DNA of 64,000 nucleotides from an uncultured Christensenella sp. (GCA_910585595.1 CAJUET010000005.1:1-64000); one strand, 5' to 3'; positions 21,501 through 30,335 are shown, counted from the first letter of the stretch. The notes: generated by a model from the letters alone, not told the origin. Numbers and translations: made by a program.

Positions 21501-22308
21501 TACGGGCGGTATCGCGGCTACGGGCGACATTACGCAAGGTCTTCCCCGCGTCGAAGAACTTTTCGAAGCAAGAAAGCCCAAGGGCGTTGCGACGATCTGC
21601 GAATTCAAAGGTATTATAAATGTAGACGACCGCGATAACTTGAAGCACGTTAAGGTCATTGACGAGGATACGGGCGCAGAACTCAAAGAGTACGAACTCC
21701 CGTTCAACGCAGAGCTTAAAGTGGCTACGGGCGACCGCGTCAACCCCGGCGCGCTTCTCAACGGCGGTTCGGTGAATCCGCAGGATATTATCCGCGTAGA
21801 GGGTGTGAAGGGCGTTCAGGATTATATTCTCGAACAGGTTCAGTCTGTTTACCGTTCGCAGGGCGTTGACATCAACGACAAACACGTCGAGATCATCGTT
21901 CGCCAAATGCTCAGAAAAGTTCGTATCGAGAATGCGGGCACAACCGAAATGCTTCCCGGTCAGCTCGTCGATATGTTCACGTTCGAAGAGCAGAACGAAA
22001 AGACGATCAAGAACGGCGGCGTTCCCGCCACCGCAAAGCGCGTCCTTCTCGGGATCACAAAGGCGGCTCTCGCCACCGATTCCTTCCTGTCCGCGGCGTC
22101 CTTCCAGGAAACGAGCCGCGTGCTTACGGAAGCCGCGATCTGCACCAAGCGCGATCCTCTTATCGGCTTGAAGGAAAACGTAATTATCGGTAAACTCATT
22201 CCCGCAGGTACGGGCATGAAGGAATACAAAAACGTCTCCGTACAGGCTACGGGCGGTTATCGCGATTCTCTCGCACAGGAAACCGCAGTCGCAACCGACG
22301 AAGAATAA
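18514..22308 (+). CDS. rpoC: RNA polymerase beta' subunit
   Basis: The 1264-residue catalytic subunit. The N-terminal zinc site (CHCGKYKRIRYKGIICEKC) and the Mg-binding NADFDGDQMAVH near residue 451 are intact, as is the C-terminal zinc cluster region (CSAGKRPRG and CTTRYGVCAKCYG). It has a GGGAGGGT ribosome site 18 bases after rpoB and a strong terminator behind. Confidence 0.97.
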   Translation: MFELNDFNSIQISVASPEKIREWSYGEVTKPETINYRTQKPERDGLFCEKIFGPTKDWECHCGKYKRIRYKGIICEKCGVEVTRAKVRRERMGHIELAAPVSHIWYFRGVPSKIGLLLDMSPKALEQVIYFAAYVVLDPGTTGYEYKQVINDKQLRETEEEFGDSSKTGLKVGMGAEAIRELLMAVDLDKESEDAKRIIENSSTGPKRVKAIKRIEIIEAFRKSGNRPEWMILTVLPVIPPDLRPMVQLDGGRFASSDLNDLYRRVINRNNRLKRMIELGAPEMIIKNEKRMLQEAVDALIDNGRRGKPLSGPSNRELKSLSGLLRGKQGRFRQNLLGKRVDYSGRSVIVVGPDLKIFQCGLPKEMAIELFKPFVMKRLVETGKCHNIKSAKRTVEKGKDFVWDVLEEVIKEHPVLLNRAPTLHRLSIQAFEPVLIEGRAIKISPLVCGPFNADFDGDQMAVHLPLSIEAQAEARFLMLSANNILKLADGKSVMSPTQDMIIGAYYLTILRREEGKRYDSEGRLNQNGEVYEPPVFASFDEALMSYQLKDTHCQDEVYVRRTVELPEGKFDHLALPYEKTFDRDGIAANNGFRGRVFVTKNEATGKLFVTGVIKTTVGRIIYNEGMPQDLNFVKRENPEDYLKLELSTEFIESIKGSRAIGKKHLSKIVEACFKTGYAPKASFVLDAIKERGYKYSTLAALTTSVFDMKIPEEKAEIVSGAENQVAKISKMFARGLLKEEERYHAVISAWDDATDKVADLLKKQGASDKFNPIWMMADSGARGSIDQIKQLSGMRGLMVNPQGKKIEVPVKSCFRNGLSVLEYFISSHGGRKGLADTALKTADSGYLTRRLVDVSQDVIIREEDCSAGKRPRGTYIKAICAADGSPIESLEDRLTGRFAAEDITDENGEVIVPCNEMISELNAKKIASLPKYGSEQSQGVYIRSIFNCTTRYGVCAKCYGKNMATTLPIKIGEAVGVIAAQSIGEPGTQLTMRTFHTGGIAATGDITQGLPRVEELFEARKPKGVATICEFKGIINVDDRDNLKHVKVIDEDTGAELKEYELPFNAELKVATGDRVNPGALLNGGSVNPQDIIRVEGVKGVQDYILEQVQSVYRSQGVDINDKHVEIIVRQMLRKVRIENAGTTEMLPGQLVDMFTFEEQNEKTIKNGGVPATAKRVLLGITKAALATDSFLSAASFQETSRVLTEAAICTKRDPLIGLKENVIIGKLIPAGTGMKEYKNVSVQATGGYRDSLAQETAVATDEE

Positions 22309-22322
22309 CCGAATTTAAGAAA

Positions 22323-22350
22323 AAAAGCGCACCCGATCGGGTGCGCTTTT
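22323..22350 (+). terminator. rpoBC terminator
   Basis: GCGCACCC pairs with GGGTGCGC around a GATC loop, flanked by A and T runs. Confidence 0.9.
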
Positions 22351-22390
22351 CCATGCGGCGGGCATAATGGCGGAAAAAACATAAAATTAC

Positions 22391-22419
22391 TTGACAGAGC
22401 GGAAATGTAAGAATATAAT
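22391..22419 (+). promoter_or_regulatory. Promoter of the giant surface protein gene
   Basis: TTGACA (22391-22396) and TATAAT (22414-22419) with a 17-base spacer; the leader is about 75 bases. Confidence 0.8.
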
Positions 22420-22499
22420 AAAGTAGAAAAATACGGCGTGGCGCAGTATTTTTCAAATAAAAAAGCAATATAGTAATGTAATACAGACAGGAGGAGTAT

Positions 22500-25400
22500 A
22501 TGAATCAGTTCAGGGGGGGGGTATTAAAAAGTAAGAGAAAAATTATCAGCGCGATATTAAGTGTTTTATGTGCCGCAGCGCTTTTCTGCGGCTTTTTTGC
22601 TGTAAAAAACACCTCTCAAACCCAAAGCGCAGATGCGCTAACTTCCTCTACGGTCAACTCCGCGACCAAGATCGGAAACGGCGAAGATCTATGGGACAGC
22701 GCGGGCAATATGTATAACCGCACCGTAGCCGTAGATTTGTTGGAAAAACTGTTCGGGGAAACGCAGTCAGACGGCAGTATAAAGGTTCGTGATCCCTATG
22801 AATATATTACGGACAGCGCCAATTATGACGCGACTGAAAAAAACACATACCGAACGAAAAGCACAGTTGTAAGCGCAGCTACGATCAATAAAAAGCTGAA
22901 TAACACGACTTACGGCGGGATCGTAAAACTCGGCGGGTTAGACTGGATTCTTGCCTCGATGACGCTTGGCGGATATGACAGCGAAACCGAAACGGAAGGG
23001 GATAAACCTGTACTTGTTTTGTACCTTGCGGATAGATTAACAAAACCCGACGGCAGCACGGCAGCGACTTCGAAGTTTCACAATGTTGCTCCGAATGAGG
23101 CGGGCGCGAATATGTACAGCAGCAGTGCGATAAGGAATAATATAGCTTTTCTTTCAAGCAATCCAAGCAGTGATTTTTATAGGCTTTCTATGTTCAACAA
23201 TGAATCGGCTTGGGCGCAGAAGTATTTGGTTCAGCCCAAAGACGTAAAATACGAACACGGGGTAACGCATGTAGACAGAGGTTGGCGAAGCCAATATTAT
23301 CCGAATGAGGCGCTTGCTGCGGAGAAATTTACCGACAAGTGGCATTCTTACTATGGGAATTTGTATAAAGTCAGTACGAATACTTACGACGGAACTAAAA
23401 GTAGCGGCGGTGGCAGAATTGCAAAATACTCAGAATGGGGCGAGGACTATATCTGGCTTCCGTGCGCTGCGGAAGCAGGCTGGAACAGTAGTCCGTTGGA
23501 TACAAAAAGCGTTTGGAAGCTGACAGTTCAACAACTCGCTGCCACAAATACTTCTTGGGTTCGTAGCGGAGACTACGATGTGCGTACAAATGCCACTGCT
23601 ATTACAACTTCTGGCGGTTATTCTTGCCCTTCTACTACTTCCGTCAATGGCGTGCGTCCTGCAATATTCTTAGATTTGGAGCCGCTTCTGCGTTTGGTTG
23701 AACCGCAGGAGACGACCAGAACTTACAACGGCGAAGCGCAGACGTTGGAAGGGGAAGACTGGTACAGAGAAGAAATTTTTAACGATAAGACTTTATGCAC
23801 GATCACTTATAAAGATAAAGACGGCGCGATTGTTTCCCCGAAAGACGTCGGGGAGTACACCGCTACGTTCACACTTAAAACGGACGATTTTGTATGGGAC
23901 GGGAGTTCTACGAGTAAGACGCGTTCAACAAAGTTCACGATCGTGCCGAAAAAAATGCAAGTCGATTTTACAACGGATGAAAGAGGGGTGCCGCAGTTAT
24001 CGCTTGCCGAAGAACCGTTCGGAGAGGATAAAGTCAACTGCGTGATCCGATATTACGAAAAGGATACGGGTGACGATAAGGGGACGGACTATTCCGCACT
24101 CCTCGGCAAAACCTGGTATATCGCGCATGCGGAGTTCGATAACCCCAACTACGTTCCCGATCCCAATTTTGCAGAGCCGATCGAATTTTTGAACCCTGCA
24201 ACGCCGGTCAATATAACCTGGTTGGACGACGAGTTCAAGAAACCGTTTACGGGCGATTCCATTGCATTTTATGTAAATTGGGGCAATTTTAAAGACCTTA
24301 TCGACGTCAGTTATGACGAGAGCGTTATCGCGTATGACGGCTGGGATGAATTCAGAGCGACGAATGCGGGAAAATATAGCGTTACGCTGAGCCTGAAAAA
24401 CAAGCAGGACTATATATGGGGCTCGCAAATGGGAAGCGCGGCGGGCACGACGAACGACGCAACGATCCAATTCGAGATCGCGCCCAAAGAGCTGGAATTG
24501 CAGGTGGTATCGATCACTCCGGGCGATTGGACGGTGACGTTAGGCGGGACTTGTGATTTGTTGATTGATTTGCCCGCGGTGCCTACGGGTGAGTTCGATG
24601 TCGTCATCTATGCACGGCGTACATTAAACTCCAAGCCGATCGATATATGCGTGGTTTCGCTCGATACGACGATGCAGTCGTCGGTGCCGTGCGAATTCGT
24701 AACGGATAACATCACGTCGGCGGCGACCTATCTTTTAGGGATAAGAGCATACGACGAAAGCGACCCGAACGCAAAGAACTATACATTCAAGCTCGACAAG
24801 GACTATACGCTTACGGTCAAAGAACCGACGTCGTCAAGCGGAATCTTGTGGCGGTTGTTCGAGGACAACAAACCCGCAGGCTCTATGCAGGACCCCGCAA
24901 CGTCGATGAACACGACGTGGGATAAAAAGATCACCTATAACGGGAACGGGTTTCACTTTACGGTGAACGCGTCGGGAATGAATTACACGATCGATACGTC
25001 GTACAATGCAGACGGGTTTACAAACGGCTATCGCACGGTGAAGAAGGGGAATACGGCGGCGCTGAGCACGGTGAGCGGAGCGGGAACGTATGTGACGACG
25101 GTGCGGTTAAAGGACAATACGACGTCGTATAATTACAGCATCGAATGGACGATCGACAAGGCGAAGTTCGATTTATCGAACGTGCGCTGGATCGACGACG
25201 GAAAGATATCGTTCAACGAAAACGGAATGAAGGTAGCGCTGGTAGCAGAAACGATACCCAATGGTCTTATTCCCGTATACGGGGGCAAGCACAGCGTGAC
25301 GGGCGTAGGAGACAGCGGAGAAGCAACGGTAACATTCACGGTAGGCGATACGGAAAACTACGTAGTGCCGACGTCGGGAAATAAGGATAGCTATATCTTT

Positions 25401-27626
25401 ACAGCGGACGGATTGGATGATTTCGAATGGGCAAAGGAATGGACGGTAGTCCCCAGGGAAATACCGGTAAACTGGGCGATCGGAACGATCGTATTGGAGA
25501 GCGGGAAGAAGATCAACGCGGAAGTGCTGGCAGGCGGATTTGACGAATACGTGGAATATGTGTACATCGAAACGGACGGAAACGGAGTACCGCTGGACGG
25601 GAAGGAGCTGAGCGAACCGCAGATAACGGATAACAAGATCAGGTATTACAAAGCGGAAGCGCGGATCAAGGGAAAATACGAAGGGAAATATATCTTCGAT
25701 CCCTATGCGACGGTGAACCTGCTCTCGCCGGTGTTCGAGGTGGGACGCGCTCTGGAAGCAGTACAGCTTCAGGCGAAAAAGACGGAGTACACCTATTGGG
25801 GTTCGCAGGTGAAGTTCCAATACAAGGTAACGGAGGGAGCGATTTCGGATAACGCGTTCGACGTGGTATATTACCGCGGAATGATCCGCCTTCTCGCGGC
25901 GCCCACCGATCCGGGCAGTTACCGCGCGCAGGTGAACTTAAAGACGGGGTTTACGGAGCGATACTATATCGAGGGAACGAACGCATTCGACTTTACGATC
26001 GTACGGGGAGTGATTTCGGTAAGCTGGAACGAGAACGTGAAGCCGCCGGTACTCAATCTGACGGAGAATCAGGCGAAATATATCGTATACGAGTACCGCG
26101 ACAGCGTAGGGAACACGGTAGGGATCAGCAGTTTGCGCACGCCCGGAACGTACGGAGTGAGCGCGAGGATCACGGATACGTCGAAGTATATATTCGATAC
26201 GGAATCAACGATGACGGAATGGATCGAATTCACGGTAGTATCGGGAGACACGGTAAACGATCCGTCGACGTCGCATCCCGATTACAAGCCGACGGAGGAC
26301 CCGAACGGAGACGGAGGAACGGGGACGGGAAGAACGCCGGTGCGCCTTACGCTGAGCAATCCGCAGGTATATGCAAACGGAAGCAATCAGCCTGCGCAGT
26401 TCATCAACGACGCGAACCTGCCGTCGGACGCGTTTATAATCATATACAAACTGAACGGGCAAGTGGTGAGCGAATACAGCGCGGCAGGATATTATCAGAT
26501 CGAGGTGAAACTCAATCCGCTGTACGAAGTTGACTACGAATTGGTTTCGTCAAACTTCATGTATATCATAATGCCGGGTGGCGGAGGCACTCCGAATCCG
26601 AACCCGACCCCCGGAGACGGAACAGGCAACAATCCTACGAACGGAACGATCGTTTCCTATGTGCCCGTTATATTGAGCGGAGTATCGGGAGTATTGATCG
26701 TGGTGTTCCTGATCATGTCACTGAACAATCTGTCTGCGGCGAAAGCGGCAAGGGAAAAGACGAAAAAACTTGCGGCAATGTCCTATTCGTTCGCGCCTAT
26801 AAGCTTGCTGGGAATCGTACTGGGACTGAGTGAAACGAATTGGTGGATCATCGCGGGGATACTGATGGGACTAGCGCTGATCATGGCGATCTTCGCGTTC
26901 ATGACGAAGGGGAAGAAGAAGCGCGCTCTCGAAGCGCTCGGAGAGGAAGAGGCGCGTATTGCAGAGGAGAAGGAGTATGCAAGGCGCGAGGAAATGCGCA
27001 TGATGTTTGCTTCCATGCAACAGAACGTGCAACAGCCGCAGTTCAATTACGAAGCGTTGCAAGGCAGTATTCAGGGCATGATTTCTTCGACGATGCAGGC
27101 GCTGTTGCCCGCGATCCAGCAGGTGCAGGCGCTTCCGCCCGCTTCGCCCGATGCGGCGTACGACAAACCCGCCCTTTCCTCATCCTCGCAGGCGGAAATC
27201 GACAGACTTCACGAGCAGCTTGCAAAACAGCAGGAACTTTTAAATCAGGTCTTGCAGAATCAGCAGAACGTTCCCGTTTACGAGGAAGAACCCGTTGACG
27301 ATATATCGTGGCTGGGCGAGAGCGACGAGATGATTTCGCTCGAAGAGTCCTACGGCGCACTGAGCGACGAGGGAAAGAGGGCATACTACGAGATCGGAAG
27401 CTATATCATGAATAAACCCGGTACCTCGCAGAACGACGGAAGATACGCGGTGCTCTTCAAGTACCGCGGAAGGACGGTCTTTAAACTTGCGATCAAGGAT
27501 GACGCGCCCGTCCTGTATTACCCGATGGGCAACGGCAGAAGCGAAGTACGCGTTTACGACGCGGCGTCGTTGGAAATGGCAAAGAGCATGATAGACCGTA
27601 CCGTTATGAATGTAGATCAAATGTAA
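22500..27626 (+). CDS. Giant surface protein: DUF6273-like head, MBG-type repeats, membrane and cytosolic tail
   Basis: A 1708-residue cell-surface protein. A hydrophobic N-terminal segment (about 15-35) is a signal peptide or anchor. Residues about 140-400 look like a DUF6273-type module (YSSSAIRN, WLPC, WVRSGDYD, VRPA). From about 400 to 1330 come repeated beta-rich MBG/Ig-like modules (TYNG openings, DVGEYTATF-type ends). Near 1383-1470 are three membrane helices, then a Lys-rich stop, a Gln-rich coiled-coil-like stretch and a C-terminal soluble domain (about 1615-1708) that should be inside the cell. A run of nine G (22513-22521) in codons 5-8 makes frame switching possible. Function unknown; adhesion or signalling are guesses. 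Confidence 0.8.
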   Translation: MNQFRGGVLKSKRKIISAILSVLCAAALFCGFFAVKNTSQTQSADALTSSTVNSATKIGNGEDLWDSAGNMYNRTVAVDLLEKLFGETQSDGSIKVRDPYEYITDSANYDATEKNTYRTKSTVVSAATINKKLNNTTYGGIVKLGGLDWILASMTLGGYDSETETEGDKPVLVLYLADRLTKPDGSTAATSKFHNVAPNEAGANMYSSSAIRNNIAFLSSNPSSDFYRLSMFNNESAWAQKYLVQPKDVKYEHGVTHVDRGWRSQYYPNEALAAEKFTDKWHSYYGNLYKVSTNTYDGTKSSGGGRIAKYSEWGEDYIWLPCAAEAGWNSSPLDTKSVWKLTVQQLAATNTSWVRSGDYDVRTNATAITTSGGYSCPSTTSVNGVRPAIFLDLEPLLRLVEPQETTRTYNGEAQTLEGEDWYREEIFNDKTLCTITYKDKDGAIVSPKDVGEYTATFTLKTDDFVWDGSSTSKTRSTKFTIVPKKMQVDFTTDERGVPQLSLAEEPFGEDKVNCVIRYYEKDTGDDKGTDYSALLGKTWYIAHAEFDNPNYVPDPNFAEPIEFLNPATPVNITWLDDEFKKPFTGDSIAFYVNWGNFKDLIDVSYDESVIAYDGWDEFRATNAGKYSVTLSLKNKQDYIWGSQMGSAAGTTNDATIQFEIAPKELELQVVSITPGDWTVTLGGTCDLLIDLPAVPTGEFDVVIYARRTLNSKPIDICVVSLDTTMQSSVPCEFVTDNITSAATYLLGIRAYDESDPNAKNYTFKLDKDYTLTVKEPTSSSGILWRLFEDNKPAGSMQDPATSMNTTWDKKITYNGNGFHFTVNASGMNYTIDTSYNADGFTNGYRTVKKGNTAALSTVSGAGTYVTTVRLKDNTTSYNYSIEWTIDKAKFDLSNVRWIDDGKISFNENGMKVALVAETIPNGLIPVYGGKHSVTGVGDSGEATVTFTVGDTENYVVPTSGNKDSYIFTADGLDDFEWAKEWTVVPREIPVNWAIGTIVLESGKKINAEVLAGGFDEYVEYVYIETDGNGVPLDGKELSEPQITDNKIRYYKAEARIKGKYEGKYIFDPYATVNLLSPVFEVGRALEAVQLQAKKTEYTYWGSQVKFQYKVTEGAISDNAFDVVYYRGMIRLLAAPTDPGSYRAQVNLKTGFTERYYIEGTNAFDFTIVRGVISVSWNENVKPPVLNLTENQAKYIVYEYRDSVGNTVGISSLRTPGTYGVSARITDTSKYIFDTESTMTEWIEFTVVSGDTVNDPSTSHPDYKPTEDPNGDGGTGTGRTPVRLTLSNPQVYANGSNQPAQFINDANLPSDAFIIIYKLNGQVVSEYSAAGYYQIEVKLNPLYEVDYELVSSNFMYIIMPGGGGTPNPNPTPGDGTGNNPTNGTIVSYVPVILSGVSGVLIVVFLIMSLNNLSAAKAAREKTKKLAAMSYSFAPISLLGIVLGLSETNWWIIAGILMGLALIMAIFAFMTKGKKKRALEALGEEEARIAEEKEYARREEMRMMFASMQQNVQQPQFNYEALQGSIQGMISSTMQALLPAIQQVQALPPASPDAAYDKPALSSSSQAEIDRLHEQLAKQQELLNQVLQNQQNVPVYEEEPVDDISWLGESDEMISLEESYGALSDEGKRAYYEIGSYIMNKPGTSQNDGRYAVLFKYRGRTVFKLAIKDDAPVLYYPMGNGRSEVRVYDAASLEMAKSMIDRTVMNVDQM
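22513..22521 (+). repeat. G9 homopolymer directly after the start codon
   Basis: Nine consecutive G bases lie in codons 5-8 of the giant surface gene. One-base slippage would shift the frame and switch the protein off: a contingency-locus layout. Confidence 0.7.
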
Positions 27627-27635
27627 CAGCAAATA

Positions 27636-27662
27636 AAAACCCGCCGAAAGGCGGGTTTTTAT
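27636..27662. terminator. Bidirectional terminator
   Basis: AAAAACCCGCC pairs with GGCGGGTTTTT around GAAA, between the giant surface gene and the convergent glycosyltransferase gene. Confidence 0.9.
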
Positions 27663-27666
27663 TTGC

Positions 27667-28740
27667 TTAACAGTCGTTTGGAATTCCGACCTGATCAAAA
27701 TAGTTTCGGTTGTATTCGACGGACGGATGATTTGGAAAGAGAACTTCCGATTGTTTGTGATAATCATACGATTTTTTTAAATCACCCTGTTCAAAGGACA
27801 AGCGGCAAAGCCCCAAAAGGGGCGTGAGAGAGCGGGCGTAATCGTCTTCGAAATCTCCCTCTTCGCTGTGGTCGCGGCATAAAAGAGCGGCTTTGTACCA
27901 AAATTCCGCTTCCGGTAGTTGATTTGTTTTGTGATACGATTCTGCAATTTTTACGCACGATTTTGCCCGCGGTTCGCCGTAACAAAAACTTTGAAACAGG
28001 GCGGAAAGTGCGCCTTCTCTATTGTTTTGTGCGCGTCGTGTATCAGATAATACAAGACAGGCTTCGATTTTATTCACATACCAGCCGTCGCCGCTCAGCA
28101 TATTTTCAAGTGTATTTTCGGCTTCTTTAAAGAATCCGTTGTAATACAGCTCCCGACCAAAGTAGAAGAGGTCACGTCCGTCGAGCGTTTCTTCCTGCGT
28201 CCACTTGCGGTAAATATTGAGGTTGCGGCTTCCGCGCGGCTTACTGCTTCCAAGGTGCTGCACGCAGAAGTTTGAGCGAATAATTTTTCCGCGCGGCGCA
28301 ATACATTCGTGTACCCGACCCTGCCATGTAAAGTTTGTGCTGCGTTTTACGAACCGTTCGCGCATGAACCTGAGCGCGGGCTTACCGTCCGTAACCATTT
28401 CATAAGCGCATTGCACCATGTCGGGTTTTTCTCTTTCTATTTCCGCTTTGAGTTTTATAAACAGTTCGGCATTTTCCGCAGTGATATAGTCGTCTGCGTC
28501 GAGCCAGAAAATATAGTCGCAGGAGGCGAGCGAAAAAGCGTAGTTGCGTGCTGCGGCAAAGTCATCGTTCCATCGGTAATATTCCACTCTGGCGCCCAGG
28601 CTACGCGCAATGGAACTGGTGTTGTCGCTCGATCCCGTATCGACCACAATGATTTCGTCGGCAAGCTTTTTTGCACTTAAAAGACACCGATTCAAAACTT
28701 CTTCTTCATTTTTCACGATCATGCAGAGAGTAAACGTCAT
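27667..28740 (-). CDS. Family 2 glycosyltransferase with TPR-like tail
   Basis: A 357-residue cytoplasmic enzyme. The N-terminal GT-A domain (residues 1 to about 200) has MIVKNEEEVL, DTGSSDNT and the metal-binding WLDADD, as in SunS-like and other family 2 transferases. The rest is helical with repeated short helix pairs resembling TPRs, common in enzymes that glycosylate proteins. It is divergent from the collagen-like gene 80 bases away, which makes that protein's Thr residues a plausible acceptor (inference). The sugar is unknown. Confidence 0.85.
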   Translation of the reverse strand: MTFTLCMIVKNEEEVLNRCLLSAKKLADEIIVVDTGSSDNTSSIARSLGARVEYYRWNDDFAAARNYAFSLASCDYIFWLDADDYITAENAELFIKLKAEIEREKPDMVQCAYEMVTDGKPALRFMRERFVKRSTNFTWQGRVHECIAPRGKIIRSNFCVQHLGSSKPRGSRNLNIYRKWTQEETLDGRDLFYFGRELYYNGFFKEAENTLENMLSGDGWYVNKIEACLVLSDTRRAQNNREGALSALFQSFCYGEPRAKSCVKIAESYHKTNQLPEAEFWYKAALLCRDHSEEGDFEDDYARSLTPLLGLCRLSFEQGDLKKSYDYHKQSEVLFPNHPSVEYNRNYFDQVGIPNDC

Positions 28741-28762
28741 ATATTAGAACCTCTTGTTTCAT

Positions 28763-28777
28763 TTATCAATATGATAA
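28763..28777. promoter_or_regulatory. 15-bp palindrome between divergent genes
   Basis: TTATCA-ATA-TGATAA is a perfect inverted repeat in the 80-base gap between the glycosyltransferase and the collagen-like gene. It is a candidate operator for both. Confidence 0.45.
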
Positions 28778-28779
28778 TA

Positions 28780-28807
28780 GGGGGAGTTTTGTTTCCGAAC
28801 CTCCCCC
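28780..28807 (+). other. Leader hairpin before the collagen-like gene
   Basis: GGGGGAG (28780-28786) pairs with CTCCCCC (28801-28807), ending just before the AAAGGAG ribosome site. It may protect the mRNA 5' end or tune translation. Confidence 0.5.
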
Positions 28808-28820
28808 GAAAGGAGATTTT

Positions 28821-29396
28821 ATGAATACAGATCATCGTAATTTTAATTGCTGTCCGTGTATGTGTATAACCCAATATCCCGAGCCGAAAGTAATTTATTA
28901 CAACAACGGTACGGGTGGAGTCGGACCTACGGGTCCCAGAGGTGCGACGGGACCCACAGGACCTACGGGAGCAACGGGCGAAGCCGGACCCACGGGTCCT
29001 ACGGGAGCAACGGGCGAAGCCGGACCCACGGGACCTACGGGAGCAACGGGCGAAGCCGGACCCACGGGACCTACGGGAGCAACGGGCGAAGCCGGACCCA
29101 CGGGTCCTACGGGAGCAACGGGCGAAGCCGGACCCACGGGACCTACGGGAGCGACAGGCGAAGCCGGACCTACGGGACCCACGGGAGCAACGGGCGAAGC
29201 CGGACCCACGGGACCTACGGGGGCAACGGGTCCCGCGGGACCTACGGGGGCAACGGGTGCGACTGGACCCGCGGGCGAATTGATTCCCGGTGCGGCAGTC
29301 CCTGACGTAGAGGGAACTCCTACTCCCGATGAAATCGGTGAGACGTTAAACGCGTTGCTTGCATCGCTTCGCGCTGCGGGCGTTATCGCAACTTAA
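28821..29396 (+). CDS. Collagen-like Gly-X-Y repeat protein
   Basis: A 191-residue protein. The head (1-32) is Cys-rich (NCCPCMC). Residues about 33-151 are uninterrupted Gly-X-Thr/Ala/Pro triplets, mostly copies of GPTGPTGATGEA (seven GEA-ending units). A short C-terminal domain (PDEIGETLNALLASLRAAGVIAT) resembles trimerising tails of BclA-type proteins. There is no signal peptide, as in several exosporium collagen-like proteins. Many Thr residues are possible O-glycosylation sites for the divergent transferase. Spore-surface location is inferred, not shown. Confidence 0.85.
   Translation: MNTDHRNFNCCPCMCITQYPEPKVIYYNNGTGGVGPTGPRGATGPTGPTGATGEAGPTGPTGATGEAGPTGPTGATGEAGPTGPTGATGEAGPTGPTGATGEAGPTGPTGATGEAGPTGPTGATGEAGPTGPTGATGPAGPTGATGATGPAGELIPGAAVPDVEGTPTPDEIGETLNALLASLRAAGVIAT
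28964..29260 (+). repeat. 36-bp coding tandem repeat
   Basis: A 36-bp unit encoding GPTGPTGATGEA is repeated seven times with few silent changes, then two divergent copies. Copy number is probably variable. Confidence 0.9.
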
Positions 29397-29405
29397 TGTC
29401 GATCT

Positions 29406-29440
29406 TAAAAAAAGCACAGAGGAAACTCTGTGTTTTTTTA
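29406..29440 (+). terminator. Terminator of the collagen-like gene
   Basis: CACAGAG (29415-29421) pairs with CTCTGTG (29426-29432), flanked by A and T runs. Confidence 0.9.
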
Positions 29441-29451
29441 TATCGAGTTTG

Positions 29452-29480
29452 TTGACATTCCCGTTTCGTTTCGCTATAAT
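29452..29480 (+). promoter_or_regulatory. FNT channel promoter
   Basis: TTGACA (29452-29457) and TATAAT (29475-29480) with a 17-base spacer. Confidence 0.85.
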
Positions 29481-29506
29481 AGAACGGAACAAAAGAGGAA
29501 AGCGTT

Positions 29507-30304
29507 ATGAAGAGTCCTGCCGAAATTGCACAAAATTATATTAAAATCGCACAGGGAAAGACCGCGCAGAAGTGGTATAAATTGCTTATTCTTGCGGTGC
29601 TTGCGGGCGCATTTATTGCGTTCGGTGCCGCTGTTGCAACAGCGGCAGGGGCGAATGCGGGCTCAAATGCAGCGCTTATAAAGGGCTTGGTGTTCCCTGT
29701 GGGACTTATTCTCGTTGTAGTTTGCGGCGCGGAACTTTTCACAGGTAACTGTCTTTTGATTTCGCCTCTGATCGGCAGGGATATCAAGGTGGGGGGCTTT
29801 TTCAAAAATTTGGGGATCGTGTATGCGGGAAATTTCCTCGGCGGACTGCTGATTGCCGTTCTCGTCGTTTTCAGCCATGCACTTGGACCTAATTCGGGTG
29901 AGCCGTCGGCAGTCGTCAATGCTTGCGTTGAGGCGGCGAGATTAAAAAGCACTATGGGATTCGGTGACGCGTTGCTTCGCGGGATTCTCTGTAATATGCT
30001 CGTGTGTCTTGCGGTGTGGGCTTCGATGGCGAGCACTTCAACGGCGGGAAAGATTCTTGCAGTGTATCTGCCTGTTCTGGCGTTCGTGGTCTGTGGTTTC
30101 GAACACAGCGTTGCAAATATGTATTATCTTTCGGCGGGGCTTATGTCGGGCGCAGAATACGGCATTACGGCGGCAGGGCTTAATATAGGCAATGCGCTGT
30201 TGTATTGTTTGCTTCCTTCGACGATCGGGAATATCATCGGCGGATTTTTAATCGGCGGAGCATATCATACGGTCTATCGCGTCCAAATGCCGAAAGCCGA
30301 ATAA
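29507..30304 (+). CDS. Formate/nitrite transporter family channel
   Basis: A 265-residue FNT-family membrane protein with six hydrophobic helices. GAELFTGNCLLI and FEHSVANMYYLS are the two half-helix motifs; the conserved pore His is in the second. The family moves formate, nitrite or hydrosulfide as pentamers. With no nitrite enzymes nearby and an anaerobic-looking genome, formate is most likely, but this is inference. It starts after AGAGGAAAG under its own promoter. Confidence 0.92.
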   Translation: MKSPAEIAQNYIKIAQGKTAQKWYKLLILAVLAGAFIAFGAAVATAAGANAGSNAALIKGLVFPVGLILVVVCGAELFTGNCLLISPLIGRDIKVGGFFKNLGIVYAGNFLGGLLIAVLVVFSHALGPNSGEPSAVVNACVEAARLKSTMGFGDALLRGILCNMLVCLAVWASMASTSTAGKILAVYLPVLAFVVCGFEHSVANMYYLSAGLMSGAEYGITAAGLNIGNALLYCLLPSTIGNIIGGFLIGGAYHTVYRVQMPKAE

Positions 30305-30335
30305 ATAACTGATAAATGAGTGTTTTGCACTTGAT

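Noticed and set aside
28964..29260. Repeat array as a CRISPR locus
   Set aside because: Units are contiguous, coding and without spacers.
28898..29305. Long open frames in other frames of the collagen-like repeats
   Set aside because: A 36-bp repeat with no stop in any frame gives spurious repeats; only the sense frame has a ribosome site and Gly at every third residue.
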